A stretch of 64,000 nt of DNA from NCBI GenBank assembly GCA_022457155.1, contig JAJGOT010000010.1, positions 1,096,001 to 1,160,000 on the forward strand. Direction: 5' to 3'. This document shows, piece after piece, positions 32,884 to 43,215 of this stretch; the stretch's first letter is position 1; the number at the start of each line of letters is the position of its first letter. Source of the DNA: Cladopsammia gracilis (lineage: Eukaryota > Cnidaria > Anthozoa > Scleractinia > Dendrophylliidae). The notes under the pieces are model-generated. The model saw nothing but the letters and a program-made list of their open reading frames with translations, was not told where the DNA came from and did not search any database. Both the position numbers and the translations under genes were made by a program.

Positions 32884-35800
32884 GTATGTGTAATTGACTA
32901 TTCTAAATTCCTTTATTGTTGTACAATCTAAAGAGTGTTTCACCGACAAGGTTGGCGAATGGTCCGAGTTTCAAAAGTTATGGATCTCGCAAAATTTGAG
33001 CGAAATTTTAAGGCTATCTCCACGTCTCGGAGTCTCGATTTTTTTCCATCTTGGTCTCACATTTTAAAAAGTCATTAAGTCTCGGGCTCGCATAAAAATG
33101 CTTGTCTCGCCGTCTTGGAAAGCAAAGTCTCGAATTTTCCATCCATCACCATACTTAGAAGGGTACCCTGAGTATCCAGCTTGGCCTCCGATATACGTAT
33201 TATTGAAAAGTCCGCTTCAAACGTATGCAACATGGAAAATACAAAATGTCATTCGAGCCATGACGCATCGTAGTTAATTCAACGAAGTCTAGCTAATAGC
33301 TAGGAATTTCGAAAAAACATTGGATGCTCAGTCCACTGTAAATTCGGGTAATAAGATTTATGTTTACTTAAAATTTCTGCCAGTTAAAAGTTTTAATTTA
33401 TTTTTTTTTTTCAAATGGATTAAACTTATGCAGCTTTTAAACCGAAAAGCAGTAAAAGCCCCTTTCATGTTTGCCGAAATTTCATCCTTGGGTTCGTTTT
33501 TTTTCCTGTTGGACTTAAGGACTTGGTAACGTTCGTGCTGAAGCTGACTGAACCACTTCAGAGTCTATAAGCTTGACCGATTGAAAGACATGAAAGACTA
33601 ATGTATAGCCACGCAACATTTGCAGACTTTGCACCGTTCCAATCCGGGCACAAATTCATATACACAGTACTCGCCAGCTTTTGGGGGAAATATAACGGTA
33701 GTTGTACTAAAAATGATCATTATTACGGCAATCAATGAGAGGCGAACTACTTGTGGTTCGCTAAATTGTAATAACACCGCGTCTCTAATAAGCCCCCCTC
33801 ACTATTAAGCCTCCCCCCACCCCCACCCCCCCCCTCCCCCCAAAAAAAAAAAGTGCTTGAAATCAATAAGCCCCCAGGAGGGCTTAAGACGATTTACGGT
33901 AGACGTTTTCGAGTGTTGGACGAATTTCTTTCAGTACGTGTTTTCATTTCGTGACTTTCCTAACTTATGGTTATCGACAAGAAATAAAATATGGACGGGT
34001 CAATAGCAAATGAGACACATGTCAAGCATGTGTTATAAGGATAAGCCCTTATTCTTGACTTGAAGAGGCATCGTCAGTAAAGAGGTATTGTTACTGGCAG
34101 CTTATAACTCTTTAACTCCTAAGATTGCGAAAAGTAAAAATTCAGGAAAAAATTCCACATTTTATTTTGTAAACTGAAAAATTGAAAAACAAATGGTACC
34201 ATGCAAACTACTGCCGATAAGGTTATCGGTTTCTGTCGTGATGGTGTCTCGCAAATTTTACTTTTTTACGTGGTCAGATCAGCCTTGCAGTTCATTGTTT
34301 TTGTTCATTTATTTTTTTGGCTGGTTAGGTCTCTCGTAGATCCTACGTATCATTAGCAGCATTATCGTTTGCGGTCTTCTGCAGTTTACTTTTAAACCAT
34401 GTTATTTATTTATACGTGCACAGGTAAACCAAGCTCCTGAAAATGTGCTATCAGCCTTGCTTCATGCTTTGATTTTATCTCTATTTTTGGCTGACTAGAT
34501 CTTCTCCAGATCCTACGTACATCAGCAGCATTTTCGTTCGCGGTCCTTTGCTTCTTATTTACTTTATACGTGCACAGGTAAACCAAGCTCCTAGTGTGAG
34601 AAACCGAACATGTAAATTATAAAATTGTATGGGAATTTAACGAACATATTATTAGGAATAGCATCGGGAATAATGCCTTACCTAGTTTCCCGGATGTATT
34701 ACGTGAGTCTGCGTGTGAATTTAGGCCATTGCGGAGCGATTTCAGAGAGTTCAGAGGGTATCACGAAACGGTATTAAATGTTAAAATGCTTTATTTCTGT
34801 GATCCTCCTTTTGTCACAAGAGTTATAGTTAGTTCAGGCCGGGTTATCAAAAACGAAAATACTTGTGCGTGAAAGATACGAATCAGCAGTGTTATCTATT
34901 GAACATGCGTCTAAGATCATCCCTTTATCTCAAGAGATAATGAGTTCAGGTTATCAAAAAAGAAAATATTGTTGGTGCAAAGAGAGCGACTTCGCAACAT
35001 TATCTGCACTTCAAAGAAGAATGTTTCCTTAAATAACTAAATGCTTTATTTCTTGAACATGTGTTTGTCAATGATACGACTCCACAGCGCGCGTTATCTG
35101 CACTTGTATGTCTCCACAGCGCGCGTTTATCGTTTATATCCGCCCTTTGGAAAAGAATGTGTGATTAAATCGCCAATTAAAATGCATTTTCTCTTTAAAA
35201 TGTGTTCAGGATTATCCTTAATTATCCCAACAGTTATCAAAAACCAAAACAAATAAAATAATAAAATCAGCTATATATTATTAGAGTAATAGTTAGTTTA
35301 ACAGATAAACAGAAACGAAAATTATTTCATATCATTCCACACCAATATGGTGTGCAGTGAAAGATTATGGGTTCTAAAAAATCCCGTTTAGCAGGTTATC
35401 AAAAAATAAAAGAATACTCGAGACGATTCCGCATTGTTATCAAAACAAAGAACCTTTTCTGGATAGTCGCGCGGGCAAGCCAGCCATTGAGTCGAAAGAA
35501 ACATTTTTAGTCCCTTTATCTCAACATTTATTGGGTTTAAAAATCAGAAAATTTCTATATCGATGGGTCATCAAAAGGCCGTACAAGTACCAAAAGATTA
35601 TATATGGGCACTTTAAAAAATATGTTCATATAATTAACTTGACATAATTTGTAGAACTGCCAGCATTTTTAGTCCCTTTAATCTCAAAAGACTATACAAG
35701 TACCAAAGATTATTCATGGCACTATCATGGCACTACAAAAATCTGTTCATACGAGATGCGATTATCTCAATATTTAGCTGGTTTAAAAATTGTCATATCA

Positions 35801-38800
35801 AAGGGCTACCAAAAGGCTGTAGAAGTACCAAAGTCATTCATTCATTCATTCATTCATTCATTCATTCATTTGGAACAAAACTTTAAAACAGCAAAAGCCG
35901 TAAACGAAGATCCTGTTAAACTGTACGTTGGATGCTGCGAGATACTTAATCAGCTTGAACGATAAACTAAAAATAAAGAAACAACGTTATATTTGACAAT
36001 CGGGTTATAAATGGAACTAAAGTTTAACAAAAACTTACATTCATTCAGTTATTCATTCAGTCACTCAGTCATTCATTCATTCACTCACAGTAGTTCTTAG
36101 TATATTTCTATCTCTTCTTAACCCTATTTTGCCTGGGCTTTTTTTGAGTTCCTGAGCCTGTTTGGGGGGGGGGGGTGGGGGGGGGTGCCCCCCTCGTAAC
36201 TTCAAGAACATTAAGGCTATGACAATGAAACGTAGAGGGTACATAGTACGTTCAAAACTGTCTCCTTTGCGGTCCGCACAATGGAACGATGACGTCATAT
36301 GACGTAGTTATTAGGTGATTAGTTATACGGCCGCCATCTTGGATCCGCCATCTTGGATTTCTGAAATTTTTCAAAACCTCTTAAAAACCGTCCAAATTGA
36401 CTCAAAATTAATCAAAACCAATAAATAAACGCTAAATGACGTAAAAATGCAAAACTTATACCAATAAACCTTGTTTTTCTTCGTTCAAAGGTAAAAATAT
36501 ACAAATTTCAAAAATATGGCTTTCAAAATCTTGTTGCCATAGAAACATCAAGTCACGTGATCTATAAAATGTCATATGAAATTGTTGCCAGATAAGTTTC
36601 AGGAAAAGTCACAAAGTTTGATGGCGTTTGAATACTAAAGAAGTTATGAATCTTGAAAGTTGGCGCGGGTACTTTGTGCCCCCCTCCCCCAGGAAAATAG
36701 GGTTAATAGTTTGTACTAATTACAGAAGGTACTGCCTCCCTTGGAAGCAAATTTCAGACCCTCATCGCTCATGGAAACTAGCCAGAATATTATTTTGGAC
36801 TTGTCTAAGACCGAGTTAGTTATGGCATGGAATCACATGATCATATGTGCATTCTACTGTTGAATCTTACAGGAGTACAACGCTCTGCTGTGTCCGCTGG
36901 GAGCTGTCCATACCAGAGACCATCGGTCAAAGATTGCCAACAGGGTCTGTTCTTCGCTGAGCATGAACTTCCTGAATGTTTTGATGACGAGGAGTGCGAA
37001 TCTTCCTTGAAGTGCTGCCAGAGGAAATGCGAAATGAAGTGCGTCGCTCCTGTCCATTATAACAAATGTAAGTTATGAACAGCTTTGGACGAAAAGGAAA
37101 GAGCTCGGGTTACTTGGGTTGTTTACGATTTACCCAAAAATTCCAGAAATTTCGGTCAGAATGTAAATGGTAAGACAATTTTGGCTCGACCGACCGGAAA
37201 ATTTCCGAAATAAACGGAACGTTTTGAAAGGTAGTCCAAACTTCCCAACCGAAATTTCCGAACGGCAATGTGTGTACCATTTGCTTTTATCTACCAGTTC
37301 CAGACCCTGCGCCAGTTTTGATGCGTAAGTGTGGTTACTCAGCTTGTTTCTGGTGTCAAATGGTAAATGGTACACGCCAATCTCAAACGGAATTTCCCTT
37401 TCTGGAGTTTTGCTTACCATTTACACAAACCGTGGACCAACCGGTTTTCCCGTGTAAATGGTAAACAACCTTGGGCTTCTTCAGTTCCCTAGATCCACCA
37501 AACCAATACCACCGAAATTAAAAGCGCTGCAGCTATATGTATTTTTTATTTGAATAGTTTATGACAGTGTTCTTTGTAATTTGCACATTGTTAAAGATAT
37601 AAACACTTTGGGCAGGAAAGCAAAACAAAACAGCAACACGAGAATGTGCTGCACAATATCCGCCCTTCTTATTTGTATGCACGACACTGAAATTTCATTT
37701 CGCACAGACTAAAAAGGGAAAAGCACCTTGCAATAATGAAAAATGGCATCGAATATAAAAAGCAGAGGACTACACTATGGGAATTATTTACCGGAACTCG
37801 TGGATTCAAATCATTGATTTTGGAATGTTTGCAGGGTGCAAAGCGCCAGTTGATCTGGGAATTATGTTTGACACGCAATCAAATGATCTGGATACGGTGA
37901 AGAAAATGATAAAAAAGGTTACTCTCAACCTATCAGTCTCGAGCGGGGCCACTCACATCGCGCTGATGCCTATTGAAAAGGACAGCGAGTTACTATTGAA
38001 GTTTGACGGAAAGCAAAACCGAACGGAAGATTGGAAAATCATCAAAAACATGCACACTGGACCACAGAGGCAGAGTGGAAAACTAAGTACCGCGCTGCGT
38101 CTGGCAAAGGACATGTTTAATGAAACCAATGGAGGCAGACCGGGTGCTATCAAGGTATGGCATTGAAGCCAGGGACCAGCCAGGACGGGGGGACGGGGGA
38201 TACTCCCTCTTTTGGCCTTAAAGGGGAAGTGTCCTCACGGCTGGTGATTTATAAGCCTTTTATGGTCAAAACCCTGCTACAACACGTTTACCTATTTACA
38301 AAATAATACTTAACACGAAGAGAAAGAAATCAACCAACTCTTGAAACAGTGAATCTGACAAATCATGGTCTGTTCAAGCCTAGTTTGGAAACGAAAATAT
38401 GAGAACAAGTTGCAATTAATTCAGACCTAGTTTATCTATGAATATAGACACTCATCGACAGTTTTGAAACATTAGGGTGGTAATTTATCACAAAACTGAA
38501 CCATTATCAGTTGCGGTTTCTGTTAATACAAAAACATTGTTTTGGTTTTTCTCTAAACGGACATGCGCTGCTAGATAGTGTTTGGCTTTGAAGTTCTTCT
38601 GTACTATTTAACGTCGTAAAGGGGCTAACTTTTGGAATTTGTTCACGTTGACCATAACTGATTGTCTTAAAAGAAGAGGTAATTTTGAAGGTCAAACGTA
38701 TACGTTGGAAAGTTATCTGTTAGCATCTCTGAGCCAGCCATTAAGGCAAGGCAAAACTACTTCAGGTAAACACGTTACAGATGGGAATAAATTGCAACTT

Positions 38801-40047
38801 CAACACTACCCTGTAAGTAGCCATCCCGGGATTCGTCCATGGATTGATGGATTCGTTCATTTGACGTTGTTGGAATTCGTTCATGGATTGGGTGGGTGAG
38901 ATGTGATCAATAGGGAGCTTAAACAACGACGACGACAACGCCAAGTAAAACATTACTCAAAAAAAGGATTCGCGCCATTTTTTAAAAACTACTTTGCAGT
39001 TGTTCCAATAGAATTGCAATTGACCATCTATCCATGTGGCTTGATAGCTCAGTGGATAGAGCATTGCACCGGTATCGCAAGGTCATGGGTTCGAATCTCG
39101 TTAAAGCCGGAATTATTTCAGGTTGCTTTTTCAACTGATTAAGTTGAGAGCACACTGCGAGGATCACAAATGTCACTAATATTGATTTTGCATACAATCC
39201 TGGTCAATATTAGTTTCAGGGACATTTGGCACTTCCTTGACAAAAACACGACTTTTACATAAACCCCCCCTCCCCTCTAAGCAATGTTGATATACAAGAG
39301 CAAGACAAGCATCCTACGTTTGGTGCAATGTATGGACTTCAACATTGCATAGCGAGTGGGGGGGGGGGGGGGGGGGGGGAGGGGGGAAGGGGAGTAGAAA
39401 CTTTCTAAGTTAGATTTTAGTGACAGTATTTATCGGCGATTTTCAAATTGTCCACCAAAAATGTTTGATGAAAGTGAAGTCTCCCTAAACCAATTGGTCA
39501 GATTTGTAGATATCTCTCCTACTATAAAGAACGAACGAACTAGATATAGAGGCATGCTCTAGGCAGGCCTAACACGTAGATAAAGCTAGCAATTACATAC
39601 TTTTGTGGTGCATAAGATCCGTTTTAGTAACCAGTTAATTCAATATATATGTTGTGGTGCAATTTTGTCCTTGGTGCAAATTTTATTCTCCTTCGTTTAA
39701 AACTCATTATCATACATTATCATACATTTCCATACCCAGAAACAAAGGAAAATAAAATTTGCACCAAGGACAAAATTGCACCACAACATATACAATGTCT
39801 GTCTTTTGTTTTTCAGGTCCTTCTTGTAATTACGGACGCTAACGTGGACGAAAACGATGGACATCTGGAAGCGGCTTCTCAGGCTCTCAGAAAGGCCGGC
39901 ATTTTGGTGCAAACAGTGGGCGTTACCAAGGAGATGAGCTTAATGCACTTGGTGGAAATAGCTACAAGTGACGTCTATGTGTGGCCTGAAGTGTCTGATG
40001 ATATGCTGGAAGAGCTAAAGAAGCTGGAGGAAGAGCCTTGTCAATAA
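32820..40047 (+). CDS. Secreted WAP plus von Willebrand A domain protein (complete, 4 exons)
   Basis: Exons 32820-32883, 36873-37067, 37835-38154 and 39817-40047 give a 269-residue protein with intron phases 1, 1, 0. Residues 1-20 are a signal peptide (MKVLVFVLVAFLAPIAV). Residues about 32-80 form one WAP four-disulfide core with all eight Cys, including ECESSLKCC. From about residue 88 a vWA domain begins CKAPVDLGIMFD and includes VLLVITDA and a QTVGV strand. The metal-site DxSxS reads DTQSN, so metal binding is doubtful. There is no transmembrane or collagen segment. WAP folds are often protease inhibitors and vWA domains bind matrix proteins, so a soluble matrix-associated role is likely, but the ligand is unknown. 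Confidence 0.93.
32884..34309 (+). other. WAP-vWA intron 1, first part
   Basis: No exon recognised. Contains a C-rich run near 33815-33840. Confidence 0.5.
34310..34600. repeat. Two-copy tandem duplication, unit ~165 bp
   Basis: Both copies contain gatcctacgta, cagcagcatt and the longer block cgtgcacaggtaaaccaagc, with about 15-20% differences. Confidence 0.75.
34800..35880. repeat. Degenerate tandem repeat, ~100-130-bp units
   Basis: Recurring elements: ggttatcaaaaa followed by gaaaat, 'cctttatctcaa', and later aaaggc.gta.aagtacc. Units are strongly diverged; the 3' end runs into (ATTC)n at 35837-35869. Confidence 0.5.
35837..36090. repeat. (ATTC)n microsatellite, two tracts
   Basis: A pure run at 35837-35869 and an interrupted one at 36038-36086. 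Confidence 0.9.
36118..36706. mobile_element. TTAA-flanked MITE (piggyBac-like), copy 1
   Basis: TTAA then CCCTATTTTGCCTGGG on the left; AATAGGG then TTAA at 36703-36706 on the right. TTAA duplication with CCC termini fits piggyBac. It carries TGACGTCA and two GCCGCCATCTTGG / CCGCCATCTTGG sites (36285-36355). It ends 166 bp before the WAP exon. Copy 2 is at 52934-53523, inverted. Confidence 0.88.
36873..37067 (+). CDS. WAP-vWA gene exon 2: WAP domain
   Basis: Sixty-five codons between aatcttacag and gtaagt. Cys spacing SC, DC, EC, EC, KCC, KC, KC gives the eight Cys of a four-disulfide core. Phase 1 at both ends, so the module is symmetric and can be shuffled. Confidence 0.95.
37112..37476. 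mobile_element. Fold-back element in WAP-vWA intron 2
   Basis: Ends acttgggttgtttac and gtaaacaaccttgggc are inverted. Inner aaatggtaa / ttaccattt and ccgaaattt motifs repeat. Diverged. Confidence 0.6.
37835..38154 (+). CDS. WAP-vWA gene exon 3: vWA domain, first part
   Basis: Phase 1 in, phase 0 out. Starts (W)CKAPVDLGIMFDTQSND and runs through SGKLSTALRLAKDMF, the helix after the second metal-site loop, to GAIK. Acceptor tttgcag, donor gtatgg. Confidence 0.94.
38155..39037 (+). other. WAP-vWA intron 3, first part
   Basis: 38300-38450 is the repeat fragment shared with 32180-32370. Nothing else recognised. Confidence 0.5.
39038..39108 (+). tRNA. tRNA-Thr(GGU)-like sequence, uncertain function
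   Basis: A 71-nt cloverleaf can be drawn: acceptor GGCTTGA/TAAAGCC with one mismatch, D arm GCTC/GAGC, anticodon arm TTGCA/CGCAA with loop CCGGTAT (anticodon GGU), T arm ATGGG/CTCGT with wobble pairs and TTCGAAT. U33 is C and two stems have mismatches, so a tRNA-derived repeat or pseudogene is as likely as a working gene. It lies inside an intron. Confidence 0.5.
39360..39390. repeat. Poly-G tract
   Basis: A run of more than 20 G, then interrupted G-rich sequence. Similar runs occur at 18970, 32100, 41731, 52951 and 53592. Confidence 0.9.
39646..39793. mobile_element. Fold-back element next to the exon 4 acceptor
   Basis: ttgtggtgcaattttgtcct and its complement, arms about 45 bp, near-perfect. 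The right arm ends 23 bp before the exon 4 splice site, so it may contribute the branch-point region. Confidence 0.9.
39817..40047 (+). CDS. WAP-vWA gene exon 4: vWA end and stop
   Basis: Seventy-six codons and TAA. VLLVITDANVDENDG contains the usual third metal-site Asp; then QTVGVTK and a C-terminal ELKKLEEEPCQ. Confidence 0.94.
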   Translation, partial: VLLVITDANVDENDGHLEAASQALRKAGILVQTVGVTKEMSLMHLVEIATSDVYVWPEVSDDMLEELKKLEEEPCQ

Positions 40048-40116
40048 GGCTAAAACGTAACCATTGTGGATAAAATTGTCAGTCCAACTGGCTCAGAGGT
40101 TGAGGCAGTAAAACTC

Positions 40117-40370
40117 ATAGGGCCGGTTATTTAAACGAAGTCTAACTTAGACCGCGGTTTAAGAAAATTAAAGGACCTCCATATCTGTTTATAAGTTGGT
40201 TATTTTAAGGAGATTAACGTTTTTCTAGTCTGTGCTATATGCCTACTTGACATTGGTTACAGTAAATAGCGTTTAAATATAAGGGTTGGCCAGATTGAAA
40301 TTGAGTTAGACCGCGGTTTTCTTAAACACCGTCTAAACTTCGTTTAAATAAACGGCCCATAGTTTTTGTT
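40117..40370. mobile_element. Fold-back MITE in the 3' UTR region
   Basis: ggccggttatttaaacgaag and the complementary cttcgtttaaataaacggcc, with inner agaccgcggtt arms; flanked by catag on both sides. It starts about 70 bp after the WAP-vWA stop codon. Confidence 0.85.
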
Positions 40371-40384
40371 TAGACTAAAATAAA
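40347..40384 (+). terminator. Candidate polyadenylation signals of the WAP-vWA gene
   Basis: AATAAA at 40347-40352, inside the right arm of the fold-back element, and again at 40379-40384. These are the first two after the stop codon. Confidence 0.55.
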
Positions 40385-40845
40385 ACGATACTTTGGTTCT
40401 GCTTTATACCAGTCCTATACTCGACTTTTTTTAAGGTTTACACTCAATAATGATAAAGCTAAGTTTATTCAAGTTATGTGCAATGGTGTATCTTTCGAGC
40501 TTTCTTCAATTTTGAAGGAGGTATCATGTACTTTGCTCTCTTTTTTGTTAAACTGTTACCAGATAACTCGAACTAATATGGGAACATAAAACTGTATATG
40601 ACAAACTCGAGGAAGAGTTTTTAATCAGGAATTCAAAACACCGAGAAGGTTGTTCGGGGTGTTTGGATATCTTATGAAACACTCTTTCGGATGTTTAACA
40701 TAGTTTCTCAAACTGATCATTTAATACAGAGAAAACAAAGAAATAAGATCGCCAAAATCTGTGCTAATTAAGATCGGTTTTGTAAACCACCGGCACGTTT
40801 ACGATTTTCTTTGTTCAATCTTGATAAATAGTTGATGAGTTTGAG

Positions 40846-41027
40846 CAGACTCGTACCCAGTCGCTTCTTTTTATTTTCTAAGATCGCGGTGCATCAAGGG
40901 AAGGAAGGAAGAAAAAGGCGAAGCGTCGTCACTTTTCTTCTTCCTTCCCACTCGCCTTTGCGCGCCCCAAAACCCTTCCCAAACTCCTTTGCGCGTAAAA
41001 AATAAGTGGCGACTGGGTACGAGTCTG
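40846..41027. mobile_element. MITE with 9-bp target duplication (Mutator-like)
   Basis: Ends CAGACTCGTACCCAGTCGC and its exact complement. Both sides are flanked by GAGTTTGAG, a 9-bp target-site duplication as made by Mutator-like elements. The interior has tandem cgcgc/ccttccc-rich text and no coding capacity. Confidence 0.9.
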
Positions 41028-41340
41028 GAGTTTGAGAATTATGTCATGAAATGAGGCAGGGGAATCTGTATTTGGTTCGAAATCGAATGAGCGTGAATTT
41101 AAAGTTATTGGCCGTCGAGTTATCGAGATGATACTGTATGACAGAAACGTAGGAACGATTATTGTATTATCTACTGACTCTACTTATTTTTGTGTAAATG
41201 TTACTGCGTTATAACTTTATCTGTATGTATGCCAATATCACCTCTAATGCCTTCAGTTTAGCTGATGTTTTATCTATCCATATGGGTACCGTCATTATCC
41301 ACTATATTGCTGTAAATAGGAGGCGCTTAGTGAACATTGT

Positions 41341-41553
41341 GGAGGCGCGGTGGTTTACTGGTTAGCACATCGACCTTTGAGCCTGAAGGTCGGGGGTCGA
41401 ATCCCTGGTCTCTTTCATCGTGTTGTTTCCTCAGACAAGAAACTTTACTCCACGTTGTCTCTTTCCACCCAGGTGTATAAATGGGTAGCAAACATAATGC
41501 CGAGAGGTCGGCCTGCGATGGACTAGCATCCCATCCAGGGGGGAGTAGTAATA
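41341..41553 (+). mobile_element. tRNA-derived SINE
   Basis: A tRNA-like head has box A TGGTTTACTGGTTAGC and box B GGGTCGAATCC, with a strong CGACCTT/AAGGTCG stem. The body ends in gatggactagcatcccatcc and aggggggagtagtaatag. The tail text is amplified in the array at 18688-19452. Confidence 0.75.
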
Positions 41554-41557
41554 GTCT

Positions 41558-42425
41558 CATGCTGTGTTCATATCAGTAACGAAACATGTTAAGAGTCACC
41601 GAACATGTTTGTTTCAATAAAACACGTTTCCTTAAACATGTTAAAACATGTCACATTACTTTGTTAATTTCAAAACACGTTTCACACCTGGTTCTATAAT
41701 TAATGCTGTTTTAAGAAGCAGGTATAAGCCCGGGGGGGGGGGGGGGGTACTTCCTATAATGGGCTATACGAGGATGCTCCGCCCGAACGAGGTACCTTTT
41801 TGTGGCTAGAGGTATATTAAAGGGTCGGGATTTCACGAGTTGGAGTATATGAAAGGGTAGGGATTTCACGAAGAATAGGAAAGGGAAGCGAAGCCACGCC
41901 GTTGAAGCATAAAAAAGGTAGGGAAAACTGCCATTTAAGTATTATAAAAATAGCCTTTCAAAATATATCAAACAGACGCACGTAAAGGCTCTGAAAGGGG
42001 TACCATTTTCATTGAAAGGTATATGAAAGGGGTACCATTTTCAATGAAACGTATATGAAAGGGTAAGGGTTTGGACCTCGGGGCGGAGCATCCCCGTACA
42101 AAAGTTTGTTGAGTACCCCCCCGGGAAACAAATAGAGCTCGAACTTGCTGTTGTATGATTTTATGGTTTACTCTAGCTCACTTGTCAAGCTCTTCGAGAA
42201 CGTAGAGTGATGTAATGTTTAACAAGGAGACAACATTTGTGTTAACGTGTTTCGTCTGGCTTAGATCGAAACTACCTCGTGAGATAGTTTTAATCATGCT
42301 CAGAGTAAACATGTTATACTTATAATTCGCGCAATGCGCCGCCTGATGATAACACTTTTCATAGTGAAACATGTTTGATTCGTGATCAGACTAAACATTT
42401 TTCGCCCTAGTGTGAACACAGCATT
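41558..42425. mobile_element. DNA transposon with CATGCTGTGTTCA ends, containing a nested MITE
   Basis: Left CATGCTGTGTTCATAT, right TGTGAACACAGCATT, with AGTCT on both sides (5 bp). Inner acatgtt/aacatgt motifs. It is interrupted by the element at 41729-42125. Confidence 0.75.
41729..42125. mobile_element. CCGGGGGGGTACT MITE, copy 1 (nested)
   Basis: Starts with a C/G run then gtacttcctataatgggcta and ends gttgagtacccccccggg. Inner gatgctccgcccg / cggggcggagcatcc pairing. Same orientation as copy 2 at 53590-54027. Confidence 0.85.
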
Positions 42426-43025
42426 AGTCTTTCATCCACTTGGCTTGACTTAACCTTCATTTTAGTCGAGTTAATAGTACTATTCTTCTGTATCATTTGT
42501 GAATTCACGACGCACGGTAAAATAAAGTTGCACATTGAAAAACCAATCCGGGTGAGTTTGAAAAAGTTAAACTACAGCAACAATATCCGTCAACAACTAC
42601 AACAACAGCCTTTAATATTGAGAATCTTATTTTTAGCAAGAGTAATTTTAACCATACCAGAGGCACAACGTTTTCCTTACACAAGAGACGTGTTACGTAA
42701 CAGTGTATCCGTGTCCAGTATAAAAGCTGTACATCATTTCAAAGTTCGCTAACGGTGCTCGAAGGACATTTTCAGAAACCGCCCTAAAAAGAACCAAACA
42801 TCTCGTGCGTGTGATAGGCGTAGCTCAGATGGATTTTTACCCCCTAAGAGCTACTAAATCTTAAAGTTCCTGTCATACTTTTTCTTTCGCCTCAATACCT
42901 TAAAAACTACCGCGATAACTCTAATGGCGGTCATTTTATATTTTAGCACCCTAAGCGCCACCAATCTACACATTTTGGCCCCTAAACAGGCACCTTCGTC
43001 ATTTTTATATAGCAGCCCCCTCCGG
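42426..43025 (+). other. Intergenic, nothing recognisable
   Basis: The frame at 42528-42752 shows no domain. Confidence 0.5.
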
Positions 43026-43215
43026 AATAGGCCATTTGCACGATGACGTCATATGACTACAACTACCATAATCCTTCAGTTTTTTGTTTTGTAGTGCAAA
43101 TTAGGGCTGTTGTTATTTAAACCGCACTGGGATTACAAAATTTAAATAAGAAAGGAAAAACGAAATTAATTCTGGTAGTTGTAGTCAAATGACGCCATCG
43201 TGCAAATGACCTATT
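43026..43215. mobile_element. Fold-back MITE
   Basis: aataggccatttgcacgatg and gacgtcatatgactacaact pair with the right arm ending at 43215. Carries a TGACGTCA site. Confidence 0.88.

Noticed and set aside
39038..39108. Calling this a confident functional tRNA-Thr
   Set aside because: Stem mismatches and C at position 33; kept only as tRNA-like.
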